64,000 nt of DNA from Punctularia strigosozonata HHB-11173 SS5 (taxonomy: Eukaryota > Basidiomycota > Agaricomycetes > Corticiales > Punctulariaceae), in contig NW_006767434.1 of assembly GCF_000264995.1 (NCBI RefSeq), positions 1,568,349-1,632,348 on the forward strand. Reading direction: 5' to 3'. Under the pieces are notes generated by a model that worked only from the letters and a program-made list of their open reading frames with translations, was not told where the DNA came from and did not search any database. The translations under genes were made by a program, and so were the position numbers. Below are positions 44,972-58,500 of this stretch, in pieces (within the stretch, counting starts at the first letter, position 1; each line of letters starts with the position of its first letter).

Positions 44972-46666
44972 TCAGAACTTGATCTTCGTACCCTGTGCGG
45001 GCACGATTCCCATGCTCTGCTTCTCCTTGAGTCTCTTTTTCGCCTCCCATGACGGATGTAAAGGACGGTCCTGATTGCGCTTCGGCGGTTTCGCGCCGGC
45101 GTCCGCAGTCGCATGGGCAGCCTGCGCTCCTGAAGTTGTCGAGCCTGTTTGCGTTGCCGTAAAGCCTCTGCGATGTTGACTCTGAATTTGATTGGCCCCT
45201 GACGCAAGCTTCCTGTCGTTCCCGTGGAAGGCCATCCTAGGCGCGTCGTTATTCCGCTGAGGGCCTGGTCGTCCCGGTCCTGCTCGCGGGGCCCTCCTAT
45301 CCCGGCTTCCCTTCGCTGCGATTTCTTCACGTTGCTTCTTGACGTGATTAGCGTTGCGGCCAAATTTCTTCTCCCATATACTGGGGAAGGACGGCCATCA
45401 GAAACGGGCAGGGTAAAGGTCAATCATTCTCGTGAACGTACGCTCTACGAGCGCGCTGTCCACGCCTGTTTTTCTTCACTCCGTCTGCGAACTTCGCCTC
45501 GCTGTCACTGAATTCCGAGTCAGAGTCTCCGCGCGTGAAGCCGACGGCAAGGGAAGGGAGGAATGTCGATTCGCCGGCTTTAATTGACGCCTTGGCTTTT
45601 GCGGGCGGACGTTCTGGCCGTGCAGGCTTCTTTTCGGTTTCTCCAGCCTCCTCGTTGCTTTGATCTTCCACTTCATCTGAGTGGTCGCTGCTGACGGTGC
45701 CCGACTCCCATCCGCCCTCACCATCGTCCACAGAGCCAGATTCCCACCCAGCATCGTCAGCGGCCACATCGCCATCGTCATCTGAAACGAGCTCTCGAGC
45801 ATCGCTTTCATCTCCGTCCTCGTCTGAGCCCTCTCCAGAGTCAGAGACCTTCGCATCTCGTAAGGCGGGAGAGATATGTGGAGCCAATTCTTTGGGTTTG
45901 GTCTTCGACTTCTTGGGTGGAGGCTCAGACCACTCAGCTGACGCCTCGTCAGCGGACGAAGGGCTGAGAGCCGGCTGCAGTATAGTGCGCAGGGCATTCA
46001 CGACAAGGTTAATCTGTGTGGCAAGAACCTTCGAGCTGAGGAGCCTGCCGTGCACTTTTGCGGCAGGCGTGCCGGGTGGTTCTGGAGCGAGACCGGTCGA
46101 AGACAATTCCGCCTGGACTGCGTCCCGTACGGCATCGTTTGAAGACAGCAGTTTATCCTTCATGATTTTCGTCTTCAGAGCGGTCTCTGCTACGATGTCG
46201 AAGTCCACGGCCTGAAAAACCGTGAGTGAACGAAACACGGAAAAAGATACAGTGGCAGAACCTTCAGTATCTCAAGCTGCTTTTCGAGATCTACAATTTC
46301 AGGTGACATTTCATCTTTCTTCCTAGAAATCGTGTTTATGTGAAGTCGTTGCACCAATGGCAAATAGGGTAACGTACTTCAATCCCTTGAGCTTTTTCAC
46401 AATCCTCTGCGTATCGAACGCCTTCGCTTTCTTGGACGCGTGTCGTACTTCCTTGAGTTCATGGTGCTTTCATCTATCAAGATCAATCCAAGGAGCTCAA
46501 AAGCAGTCTCGAACACCTCACCAGTTTGCCCTTCAGTTTTCGTCCGGCATCTTCTACCTGCTGGTCCCGAATTGAGGTACGCCAATATAGGGCGGAAAAG
46601 CCTCACCTCCGGAACAGCTGGATCCCGTTTGCGTTTGAGGGTCTGTCTATCGGCTGTTGGAGGCAT
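44972..46666 (-). CDS. BUD22: Bud22-like ribosome biogenesis factor
   Basis: Bud22 is a nucleolar factor needed for 18S rRNA maturation and small-subunit assembly in yeast. Six exons, 46607-46666, 46522-46557, 46378-46466, 46262-46322, 45442-46211 and 44972-45380, join in frame to 474 residues. The N-terminal part has the family pattern ELKEVRHASKKAKAFDTQRI and VKKLKGLK, likely a coiled coil. The middle is strongly acidic with Asp/Ser-rich tracts. The C-terminal Bud22 signature includes RRGQRARRA, IWEKKFGRNANH and LHPSWEAKKRLKEKQ, ending GTKIKF. Exon 2 is a 36-base microexon. The promoter (157 bases) is shared with the TBCD gene. Confidence 0.9.
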
Positions 46667-46822
46667 GTTGCGGGCAGATCAAGGGGGGCGGGAGCAATGT
46701 AGTGGCCACAGAGCATCTCGAGGCCTGTGGCCATGGTCGGCGCCTATTTTGGCGCTGGGTTGCACCTCCACCTTTCACCACGACCCCGGTGGTTCGACCC
46801 GTAACTCGGTGATCTGCTGGCT

Positions 46823-49800
46823 ATGGAAACGGACGCATCGGACGCCCGACTGTTGAGCACGTTTGAAAAACATGGCGAGTTCGTTGGACTACAAGACCGA
46901 TTCCTGGCAAGCGATCTTTGGGCGTTGCCTTCACCCGAGGATGATCACAAAGACACTGTGACCCTGGTTGGGATGTTGAGAATTGTAAGCCTACAGTGCA
47001 TATGTCGTTACGGCTCTTCTCAGTCGGCGTAGTTCAATGAATATCAAGAACAACCATACTTGCTCGATCCCTTCCTGGAGTCGCTCGTGACACCTGTGGT
47101 GCAGAAGCTTAGATCGTATGCCAGACAACGCGTTCGATCGCCGAATGCTCCGCGGTCTCTTGAACGAGTAAACCGACTGGCAACACTCATCTACAATTAC
47201 ACGAAGTTTCGCGGCTATAAGACCATCAGTCAGTAAACGCAAGCCAGTCGTGTGTCCCGTCTCTACAGCATGCCTACGCAGTTAGGTTTTTCCCCCATGA
47301 AGTGGCCGATCTCTCTGTCGCTATTGGCTATATGCGCCTGCATGACGAGACGCAAGGTCCGAACGAGTGGGCTCTACGCTACGTCGTGCTGTTGTGGTTG
47401 TCGCTTGTGTGTATGATCCCGTTTGACCTGGCTCAGTTCGATGAGGATGGTCAATCCGGGAAGACCGCACGCACCGTTGAGTCCATAGGAAAAGATTACT
47501 TGGGAAAGGCCGGAATAGATCGAGATGCCGCGGCTTTGCTGCTTTCAAGACTGTACATGAGGTGCGTTCTGGCCTGGCATGATCTCGTGATGGGCTCTCA
47601 GCAAACGTAGGAAGGATACGCGTTCCATGTTCTCCGAGTTCCTACAATGGGCAGGAGAAGGTCTCGCTGGCTCGACCGATGCGTTCATGGTGCGTGGTGA
47701 TGACTGCCCGGTGGTGTTCACGTTAAGGTTCCCGCAGTGCACCGGCATCCTGAGGACTGTCTGCGAAATCGGCAAGTCCGGACCTGTCGAAGAGATCCGA
47801 GAAAAAACTTCGGAGTTGCTTGACCTGGCGCGTGTCGTGCAAGGGCGTTCCAGTGCCATGGCAAACACCATCATCAGGAAGTTGAGGGTGAAGTTGCTAT
47901 CTCGAATTGCCCTACGAACATTACCAGGCAAAGCACGCAGAAATCGGAATAAAGGTAGCTCACATTTGAATATCATGGGGTTTTCTATCTCATGGGCTGC
48001 TATCAGGACGGGTTCTTGTCGCTCTTGAGGATGATGCCACTGCCGCCGGAGACGTGGAGCTTCTCGAAGATCCGGACACAATGGATATCGTCGAAAGCGT
48101 TCTCGATGACCATTTCAGCGCACTGCAGGACAAGGTGGGCGTATTGGCACGTTGAAATCAGCATGATCCAATATTTTTCAGGACACAATCGTTCGATGGT
48201 CAGCAGCGAAGGGCGTTGCTCGTATATCAGAACGACTCCCGACCGACTTCTCGGATCAGGTCTTGCGCAACATCCTTGGCCTGTTCGAGATCCACTCAAT
48301 GGCGGCGGCGACTATCTATGACATGTCTTCGATTGCGGAGGCTACATGGCACGGTGCATGTCTTGCGAGCGCAGAGATGGCTCGCAGAGGTTGCGTAGCA
48401 GACTACAATGTCGGCGAGCTCATAGAATGGATGTTCAAGGTGACGTATTGACGACAGACCGGCTTGGCGTCCACTGATGGTAGTTCAGGCCCTTTACTTT
48501 GATATACGAAAGGGTGCACATTCAGTCGGCTCTAACGTTCGGGATGCGGCCTGCTACGTTATATGGTCGCTGGCGAGAACTCAAGACACCTTGACGCTGA
48601 GGGCACATTGCAATGCACTTGCCTTTGCCCTGGTGCAAGTTGCTCTGTTCGACCGCGAGGTACATATCCGACGTGCGGCTAGCGCGGCTTTCCAGGAGCA
48701 TGTCGGTAGAACGGCAAGTTTATCTATCCACATGATACCATTCGTTTCTGAGAGTCGTCACAGGGCCTCTTTCCACACGGCATAGATGTGCTCCGAAAGA
48801 CTGACTTTTATGCTGTTGGCATTCGGAGAAATGCGTTTCTTGTTGCTGCACCCGAGGTCGCCGAGTGAGCTATACTGCATCCTTCTACATACCGAGCGGC
48901 CCTGACAAGGTGGTAGACACTCTGAGTATAGGCCGAGTCTTATTAATCACCTGCACGCTGTCACGCTGCGACACTGGGACCCCGCGATGCGCGTCCTAGG
49001 AGCCCGAGCCTTGCGTATAATCTGCGAGGTCGATCTACCGACGGATGGGCCAAGTTCACGTCGTCGGGCGGTAAGGATCTCTCATCGCTCAATCTCGCTG
49101 CTCTTCTCATCGGAATCCAGGCGGAGCTACTAGATTCTCCCGATAATACGGACGTGCATGGAGGACTCTTGGCGTTGGCAGAGCTGGCAGCAGCGTTTGA
49201 CCAAGCAGGCTTGTTCGATGAGAAGCGCGAGGTGAGCATGGTAGTGCTGTACGATCACTGTGGCCTAACGGTGATTTAACCAGACGTTTGCATGCCTGGC
49301 GTTGGCGCCCGCAGACAGGATCATGTCCTCTAGACATGAGGATCTTACAGCTGCAGCCTGCACTTTGATCGGAAGCAGCATATCCATTGATGAAATCCAA
49401 CTCGGGCAAGCAACGAGAGTGCCGCACTGGCGTAAAATCCTCGATTTCGGTCTTAAGCACAGGAGCGTCGCTGTTCAAGAGGAGTCTGCGCGTGCGATGG
49501 CCTCCGTCAGCCATCTCGTGGATTGTTCGGCGATTGTGACAAGATGAGTACCGTCGATCTATTCGACAAGACCTTATCTAATAACCCCACACGTTGATAG
49601 AAGATTGCAAGCGGGGTTCTCCCACTACCACGGAAGGCGTGACCCGGTTGATGGGCTTCCTCGACTATGAAGCATATTCGCACTCACTCCTGAAGGTCGT
49701 TCAGTTCTTATTGAACGTAGTCAGCCCTGTAAGTGCGCGCAGAACCCTAGCAAGCTGAAACCTCGTTATTCGTGGCCTATTGACTTAACTCCAGAACCCC

Positions 49801-51218
49801 CAGGAAAACGCCTCCACTGTAGAAGCCAGACGCAATGCGTTCACCTCGATGCATCAGCTGCTTTCCAAGGTCTCCCCGTGCCTCGCTGAATGTACGTATT
49901 CATCAATCGGGGACTTATCTCTTGGATCGAAGCTAACATATAGACTAGCTCTCGGGCCATCCATAACCCGTCGCATGTTTGATGCCCTCTATGCGGGACT
50001 CGATGACTACACTATCGACGAGCGTGGAGACGTCGGATCCTGGATTCGGATGGCATGTATGGACGGCCTTACAGCGTTCGCCGAGAGCTTGATGGCCAAA
50101 GGGCTTGCCAAGGATGAACTGGAGCAGTATCTTCCGCCTGATCGGTACCATCTCGCCGTTGCAGGTATCTTGAAACAGGGCATGGAGCGATTAGACAACG
50201 TCCGTGCATGCGCGGGTGCCGATATAGTGAAGTTGCTGAATATACCCGTCCCGTCCGTCCTTGACGGAGAGGCGTGGCGACTGAAAGGGGAGCAGCTAAT
50301 GAAGGAGTTATTCTTAGGGTGAGTTAGCTTGATCGTGAACACGCTGCCTGAATTTGACAGCCTTGCAGTGATGAGGAGAACGTCCGGTGGAGCGATGGCG
50401 AATGGCTTTACCCTCGGGCCGTGCAACTGCTACAAATCAAGGAATATCGGAGTGCTATTCTCGACGGCCTCGTGGTCAGCATCGCGAGCAGAACGGACAG
50501 CACGGTATGTCCGCATGTTTATAGACACTTATCCCGATTGACTGACAGAATGCAAGCAACGCACCGCGGCGCTAAGTCTAAGGACATACGTTCAGCGACT
50601 ACCGGTCACTGCCTCAGATCCAGATTCATGCGACATCTGTGGCCTATGCGAGAGACTGGCCGAGAAAGCGAAGCAAAACGCTACATCGAACCTTATCGTG
50701 ATACCGCTGCTACAGACGTTTCAAGTCCTATTTGAAGCGGACGTGCTTGTTGCCGTGGCACAGTCCGCTCGTGGCCTGCGCAGGTGTGTTATGGAACTAT
50801 CCGACGGAAATGTGTGTTTAAACCGGATCTAGCCTACAAACCTTGCTTGACTTAGTAACCAAGAACGTTTCCCGGCTTAAAAGCATACAGCGCATCATCA
50901 TGTCAATGAAGACGTGAGTTTCGGTTCGTATGGAGGTCACTAATAGCACTGAACAGCCACGAATCATCACTAGAACCGTAAACCTTCTCACCGTCCCTGC
51001 GATCTTTGATGCTTGCGTCGCTCTTTTACCCAGATTCCTTTCTCATCCGGTTCCCAAGGTAGTAGCGGCACGTCACTCTATTCTATTGGCCGAAGCTGAC
51101 ATAGCTTTGTAAGGTGCGCGCTGATACGGCGGAATATTTGTACCTGTTCCTGCAAAGCAACGACGTTCAGGGTGATACTGAGGAGATCGAAAACCTCCTG
51201 CTCGAAACCGAATGGTGA
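46823..51218 (+). CDS. TBCD: Tubulin-folding cofactor D (TBCD/Alp1-like)
   Basis: Cofactor D captures beta-tubulin and, with cofactors C and E, assembles alpha/beta-tubulin dimers in the cytosol. The gene is broken into many exons, mostly of 60-330 bases, from METDASDARLLSTFEKHGEF to the stop after LLLETEW. Recognisable pieces include YARQRVRSPNAP, IYNYTKFRGYK, RFFPHEVADL, GPNEWALRYVVLLWLSLVCMIPFDL, DTIVRWSAAKGVARISERLP, NVRDAACYVIWSLAR, HIRRAASAAFQEHVGR and GIDVLRKTDFYAVGIR. These are classic TBCD HEAT/ARM segments. I did not resolve every splice site, so the total length is uncertain, but about 1,150-1,200 residues is expected. Divergent from BUD22. Confidence 0.92.
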
Positions 51219-52660
51219 GTTTTAATATAACATTTTGACTTTGTCAGATCGAAAAGTTCGAAACTGATCGGCATAACAAGGACGCTAGCCGATATGTCAG
51301 TCACGCGAGATACTTCCGAGAAGATAGTTGCGTTACTATCGGGGGATCCCTGAACCTTTTCCACCGGTGCCGAGTCCACACGAGGTTGCTCCGGGAAAGG
51401 GCTCACATGTATAGTAACGTTCAATACAAGAAGTGTGAAATGCCGCTGCAGGACCAGAGACTGACGAAGATGGAAGGACGGCAATAGTTGAGTTGCGTCG
51501 AAATGCTGTGAACAAAATGCCGGAGAGAGAAAAGTAACGTATTCACTTGGATCTATAGTTCGTTAACGGTATGGATGGTCAGCAGCGAACCCCGGGGATT
51601 ACCCGCGGTGCTCATGGCCTGCAGAAGGGCCAAGAAAGCCAACGGAGATGCGACCGTCTACGTGAACAATGGCAGACGGTGGCGGAGTCACGAGAGATAA
51701 CCGGCAGTTCAAGAAACATGCTGATCCAGGTAAGTCGCCGGCAGTCCTCGATTGGCGAACACGCCGACATCCGTCCGTGGAGTGAGGGCGCGATAGAGAT
51801 TGCGTTTCCCATGTCGTGGATCCAAATGAACTTCGCACTGTCGTGTAACTTCGTGGCGACGGTCCGACTTTACGTACGGATGTGTCTTTGCGCACCCTGG
51901 GCGAACGTCCGTGGAGCGTACTACTGGATGGATCACATATGGGGACGGATGAGATACTCGCGACCGGGGTGTGATGAGATCATTTGGCGGGCATATCTTC
52001 TTGATCATGGAATCGTGATAAAAAGACCTCGCGTTTCTCAGCCCCTGGTCGTCAGCCGGTCAATAGGAGGATGTCGTCAACAAAGGGACGGGACGGCGGT
52101 CGCATGTTCTCGAGCGTGGACGCGTGGCCGGCTCGCATGGCGATTGCGGTCATAGGAGGCGAGGGGGCGCGGGCCGTGGCAAGCGGAGCTGAGAACTGTG
52201 CCGACTTGAGTTTCCGAAATCGCAAAGCTTGGGCGGTTGAGACGTGAGAGGGGTGCTCCGAGATGGCGAAACGAGACACAAGAGGAAATTTTTATCCTCG
52301 TGGCATTTGCATGATGGGCTGCATTGGGCTGGGACGCTGCCTGATGGAAATCTGTGGTATCTTTGCTGATCATGCTGGGTGTTGCAACAGGGGCCATTAA
52401 TGGCCTGTGGTGGGCGGGTGACCGCGCTGTATAATGAGAAATATCGGACGCGATCATCGTGAGGTGGGCGTGGCGTTGGAAGAAGAAGTCGGGACCGGGA
52501 GGATGCACCGAACTGTGCTAGAAAGGGAGGACGGCTCGTTGGCAGCTGGGAGGCATGCGTAAAACACGCCCGTCGCTTGGTTTCGCCAATATATAGTCTT
52601 CCCCCATGCAACCATCGGCACCCGCTTCCTGACCGCCACCCCCGGTCCACGGCCGATCTC
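51219..52660. other. Intergenic, no confident gene
   Basis: About 1.4 kb. A plus-strand frame of 194 codons at 51571-52155 has no recognisable domain and no clear start context. The right end is the promoter of the Tcp11-family gene, with CCAAT and TATATA at about 52586-52595, some 65 bases before the start codon. Confidence 0.5.
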
Positions 52661-55142
52661 ATGGACGACCCTCTCAGCCCCCTCGCCCGAAAGCGCAAGC
52701 TCCCCGACGTCGACGACCGCCGCTCCGCCCCCGCCGGCGTCCAGGACCCGTCCTCGTCCTCCGCCGCCGCCGCCGCCGACCAGCTCCTCGGCGAACCGAC
52801 CGCCCCGACGCTCGAGGCCCCCAGGCGGACGTCCAGCACATGCTGGTCGGACGGGAACGCGCTCTGGCAGGCGGCCTCCTCGGCGTCGTCCTCCACCGTG
52901 CCGCCACCGACCCTCGTAGCGGAGCCCCCGAGCCCCTCTAGCCCCAAGCGTCCGAGGACCGAGTCTGGAGCCTCGATCCCGCTGTCTCCAAGCACATCGC
53001 CGTCGCCGTCCCGCAAGCGCACAAGACCCACGCAGCGCGGGTCCGCAAGCGTGCCCCGGCGGATGCAGCGCCACGCATCCGCACCCGCAGCCGTCGCTCG
53101 CAGCCACTCGCCCATCTCGCCTGTTCCGGTCGACCTCAGCAGCCCATACATTCCTTGCCTGCAGCCGTTGATCAACCGGGAGACGCTGAAGGAGCTTGAT
53201 CTAGAGCAGATTCTGAGGAACCCTCAGCTGCGTGAGTTCCTTGTTCTCTTCTTCACCACGGTCATATCTATGACGGGCGTCATATCTGATCCATTAACGC
53301 TCTTGCCTCTATCGGTTTAGGGCACGATCTGCTCTTCGACTCCAACCTCCAGTTCCGTCCGACGTCCGGCCGTCGGAAGCGCGATCTCGTGGACAACTAT
53401 TGGCGTTCCGTCCTTCAGGAGCTCGAAAACGGCTGTACATGCATCACGTTGGATTATGGCAGCCGCATCGTCGACCTCAAATGTGCATGCAAGCGTATTC
53501 CTCGCGCAGGGTCGCAGCCGCTTCTGGTGCTCTTTGAGTCGGATCGGGTGATGACCGTCCGCATGCCCTCTCGTTTACGTCCTCTGCTATCCGAGCTGCT
53601 GGAGGTCCTCCTTTCGGTGATCCAGCCTCTGCCGTCGACCTCATCTGGCTTCTACATGCAGCATCCCACGACCGGGGTCTCCGGGCAGCAGCACCAGGCC
53701 GAGCAGCACGCCGCGCAGGCCGCGCTGCTGCGTTCCGTCCTAGATTCGGACCTGATCGAGCAAGAACTCAAGCACGGGCTGTTTGATCCATCAGGTCTGT
53801 TCCGCGTCATCGGCGAGACGCTGAAGTGCCACTGCGCCCCGATGCGGGACCGGGCGGTGGAGAGCATGGTTCAGATCGCGCAAACCTGCGCCTCCGGCGG
53901 CAGTGGCACCAAAGCCGACGCCGTGAAAGCTCTGCGAATGTGTTTCGAGGTGCTCGAGTTCATGAAATTGGTAAGCCGCCCATGAAGCCTATCGTCGTCC
54001 ACCCACATGATGAACATTTCATTTCCCAGGACATTGCGAACCATCAGCTGCAGACCCTGAGACCGTTTCTGGTGCAATCATCCGCGGAGTTTGAGCTGAA
54101 GACGTTCCAAGAACGTCGAGTCCACGGTCATCTCGCGTTGACGACCACACGGCAATGGATTGAGGCTGCGCACCAGCAACTGCTCTCGGTACCTTCCCCG
54201 CTACCGTACTTTGCTGCGTCACCTCCTTCCGTGCAGCTACGGCTGATCGCCCTCCGCGCTATCGCCGATCTTATCTTCGTTCCCCCATCGACGGCGCCCT
54301 TAACTCCTTTACCTCCGCCGACGACTACCCCGACCCACCGCCCACCGCCGGCGATCGCGCCGCTTCCCGGTTACCCAGAAACGTTGTACTTGGACCATTC
54401 GAGGATGGTCGTCCTTAGCGCCGATGCGGCCGACCTGACGTCATTATATATGCTCCTCATGCTGTATCGTCAGCTCGTCTTCTCGTCATCCTCAAAGGCT
54501 GTGCCCAAGGTTGCTGTCACTGACGCGGAGCTGCAGCGCGTGAAGAAGGAAATCTGGGAGGTCGGCCCGTCAAGAGTAGGCTATTGTTTCTCACAGGGAC
54601 GCAGTAGACGGCCTAGGGAACGAGACGAGAGGACCGAGGAGGAGAAAGAGAAGGATAGGTTGCGTTATGAAGAGAAAGAGAAGAAGGAGTGGAAGAAGTG
54701 GCATACGAGCATGCGGGACGTGCTGCTGCAGATTGCACTGCGGGCGACGACGGCGCGTATACCCGGAGCTGCCGCGACTTCATCTCCGCTCGCGACGCCT
54801 GCCACGACGCCAGCACCGGACGAAGCGACCGTCAAGCTCGTCGAACGCTGGGCGGATACTAACCTTCGGTATGGCTCACCGCTGAGCACGCTCCTTCGAG
54901 ATCGATTGCGGAACGCGGTTCTGGATGTGGTCATAGAGAACGTGCTGAAGCTACCCCCGAAGAAATCGACGCATCCAGATGCGACCGCGCCGTCTCCGGC
55001 GGCGACGATGTCCGGCTTGGAGCCACTTACATCGGAAATCAAGCACCTCGGCGAACGCATCGCGAAGCTGGCCACGATACACCTCAACGTATACGGACCC
55101 TTGTACGAGCAAAACGGATTTATGGACGCCGCGGCGTGTTAG
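52661..55142 (+). CDS. Tcp11/Sok1-family protein
   Basis: The family includes yeast Sok1, a suppressor of cAMP-dependent kinase loss, and mammalian Tcp11; the biochemical role is unclear, with links to cAMP/PKA signalling. Three exons, 52661-53231, 53321-53970 and 54030-55142, give 777 residues. Residues 1-165 are low-complexity (Ser/Pro/Ala-rich). The Tcp11 domain starts at about 180 with LRHDLLFDSNLQFRPTSGRR and runs on through DNYWRSVLQELENGC, DRAVESMVQ and HQLQTLRPFLVQSSAEFE. A Lys/Glu-rich segment (about 590-625) looks like a coiled coil. The start was chosen over the in-frame upstream ATG at 52577 because a TATA box lies between them. Confidence 0.88.
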
Positions 55143-55508
55143 GTGGGCGAACTGGGGACTCGGGCTTTTCGAACCAGTCGCCATTTCCACTCGTTTTCGG
55201 AGCGTGTGCAGAGTTACTCTATTCATATGCATGGCGCGCCTCGTTCCACACCGACGACTTACATTGCTTCCCGGGTCTCAACTAATACGTTACCACTCTA
55301 CCGTATTATTCTTCTATTTGTAAATAACGAACGTGAATGCCCCATAGAACGAAACCCAGTCCTTTCCGCGCTCTTAAATACTTGCGACTATCTGCCCGAA
55401 CAAGAGGATATGTTGAGCGAGGACCCCGACACGCGCGGGTGACCCCGGACACCTTGAATGTAGCTCGCACGCGTCGCGTCGCGGCTTGCCACTCTGCAGT
55501 TGACTGCG
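55143..55508. other. Intergenic, tandem genes
   Basis: About 365 bases between the Tcp11-family stop and the Scm3 start, on the same strand. No distinct signal was recognised. Confidence 0.5.
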
Positions 55509-58500
55509 ATGAATGAGTCTACTCAACACTCTGACCTTGTGACCTCTACGACAAAGTATGCCGTGCCGAAGACTGCGCTCATTACTCCCTCAGCGTCTCC
55601 TCCTCGCCTTGTACCTACGGTGTCAGCATTGTCAAGGACTGCAGATCCTCGACCACCAGCGAAACGCGCCAGGTTAACTGCAACACCGTCATCGTCGTTC
55701 TCTGCGTCAAGGGCTTCTTCATCCACCGCGCCGGATCCGTATGCTGAACTCGACAAGGCCAGACGAGACTCATCGATGCGCGTACTTGACATCTGGTCGC
55801 AACTGGCCGAGCGCTACAGCCGAAGCGTGGACGAAGACGACATCGTCGACATCACCACCGGGAAAGTCATCAAAGACAGGGGGGTGTTGCGATCTCTGCA
55901 ACATAACTTCAACTTTGGAGACATCACGAAGTCACAGGACGTCCCGGACGACGACCAGGACCACGAGGTCAGCAGCGAAGGCGCCGGTCCAGACTTGGAA
56001 GATGACGCCGACGAGTTGGACATATTGGACCCTGAGGCGGATCTACGGGAGGAGATGTCGAACGCTGTGCGTGTGATGCCACCCGTTCGCGAAGTGGATC
56101 CAGCGGATGCGGCCGATTTGAAGGAGTTTCTGGAACAAAACTCGAAGTGGAAGGAGCAATTCGGAGATCCTGACGAAGGAGCGTGGACTTCAGACGGACC
56201 CGCATTCGACGTTCCAAGAAGGAGTTTGTCTCGAAGCAGCACGGTGTATGACGATTTAGAGGATGTCTCGGACGGCGAACTGAGCGAAGGTGGAAGCAGA
56301 GCAAGGTATGTCGCCCCGTTTTCAGCCAGGCCGATGATCTGACAAAATCGCATATAGTCACAATAGCCGGTCAAGTCATGACTCTGATGATGAATTCGGT
56401 GCATGGCAGCTAGACGAAGCTAGTACGCTCTACCGTGCACCGGATAGTGAGGACGGCAGCTTCACAGTACCACTCGGAGAAGCCAGTCCACCGCTGAACG
56501 ACAACTACTCGATTGAACTTCCTGATACGCCACCTCCTTCTTCCTCCCCTGTCCGTTCAGCAATTGACTTGACTGATTCATCGCCATCTCCTAACCGAAA
56601 ACCTACACCCCGCGCGCAGTCGCCGAAGGCGGCAGTGAACAAAGCACGTCATGCTAGTATATCCCCTCAAAAATTTACCGCGTCTGCGATATCCGGGTCG
56701 TTTAGTTCCAAAGTTTCGCCCACGCACGGACTGGCCTCTCCCACAAGCAGTCAGAAGCTCGTGCGCCGCGCGTCACAGGCACCGAAGAGCAAGCTCACGA
56801 CGTCCGTGGTGCAGTTGCAGACACCACCTCGGTCGACGTCCTTGCCTTCGATCGACTCTGTGTCTCGCTCGGAGTCTGTATCCCTGGGACCTCAAATGAG
56901 AACAATGCCTCGGACCGAAATTGCGACATGGACTAAAGTCCCAAAGAAGGCGCAGCAACCCGTTCGGGCGTCAGGGTCCTCGACTCCATTCCATGCGTCC
57001 AAAACCATGCCCCATACGGCATCAGAACCTTCGAATGCCGTACCTTCCGAAGCTCCGTCGGGTTCGCGTAGGAAACAAAAAGAACGGTCCCAGAGCCATG
57101 CGATCGGCGTACCTAGCCCGGACGCCCCAATTTCCAAGCCGTTCACTTCCGTGAAGATACCCAAGAGATCTGCTGCGGAACATGTAGAGTCTGAAAAGGC
57201 AGCCAAATCAAAAGCCCAAGTTAGGGATCGCAGGAACGAAGAAGACCCCGTTGGTGGCGTTCATACACCCAGCTCGGCGTCACCTACGAAAGCCGTAAGA
57301 GAACAAGTCCTATAGACAGCGCATACTGATTAAACGCCGTCTAGGAACGTGTCCTTACTTCGAAATCGCGACCGCGATCTCCTGCGCTGCACTCGGGAAA
57401 AGAGCGGCAGAAGCTTTCCCTAGAGTCAAAGGGGAAACATTCGTTAGGCGGCTTTACGACGCCCCGTGGTCAACGAACACCTAGTAACTCTCCAGTTGCC
57501 ATCGATCCAAAGCCAACCAGGGCAGGTCGGAACCGGTGGAAGTCGCTACCACCGTCCTCCCCTGAAACCAGTCCGATCAGAACGCCACGGACCGGGAAAC
57601 GCAAGCGCGCAATCTTGTCCTTATCGCCTGAGATTGAACCTCCGGATCCCTCTCGCAGACAGAAAAGTGAAGGGCCAAAGGTGCCGCCGGCACTATCCTT
57701 TCGGTCGCCATCGGCTGAGATATCCCATACAAAATATCATGACGATGGCGACACAGAGGGTGGTTGGTCGGATCGCAAACTTACCGATCGTTCGCAGGAT
57801 GTTGGGTCCAAGCTCAAGGAACGATCGCGTTCACGGAGTCGCGCTCGCTCCCAGTCACAACCCCGCTTCAGTCAACAGCCTATCAACGTTCCTTCCACCT
57901 CCTCCCCGGGTGAAGGACCCGGTAGAAGCCCTTCTATACCGCTGATTCCCGCCGCCATCCCTCAAGGGCCGCATCCTCCGATAGTATCACTTGAGGACCC
58001 CCAAGCGCAATACGTGCTTGCGCAGACCGTGCACAACCTCAACTATCTGATGACTGTCATGGGATATTCTTCTCCCATCCAACCACCACACGTGCAGAAC
58101 GCGAGCGGTCATTCGTCCACAAGCTTCCCTCAATACCCTCAACCACCGTGGCCACCCCACACACCCACGCACTCCCGCCACTACAACGCGCATCTTACGG
58201 AAGGCTCAATTTCCGCGTCTTCTTCCTCCAGCGCCTTCAGGACACCCACCCATTCACATACCTATCCTTATCCTCACATGGTAGATCCGACCTACTCATC
58301 TGGGACCTTGCCCCCGTCTTCTCCACCCGAGCCGTCCTCACCTATCCTTGCCAGCTCGTTCCGCTCGAAGTCACGAGGCAGAAGCAAGTCGCGGGGCAGA
58401 CGCGTGTCGTTCAAGCTAGATGAGGACCATCTAGACCGGCACCGCGATGAAGACGTTCCGGACGACCGCGCCGACATCCACGATTCGCCACGTTCTGCAG

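Noticed and set aside
46780-46800. GGTTCGACCC resembling a tRNA B box
   Set aside because: No matching A box, no acceptor stem and no anticodon arm could be drawn around it; it lies in the BUD22/TBCD promoter.
51571-52155. 194-codon plus-strand frame
   Set aside because: No domain, no splice partners and biased composition; could be chance. Not listed as a gene.
52150-53175. 341-codon minus-strand frame opposite the Tcp11-family gene
   Set aside because: It mirrors a Ser/Pro/Ala-rich coding stretch and lacks any domain, while the plus strand carries a TATA box and the Tcp11 domain.
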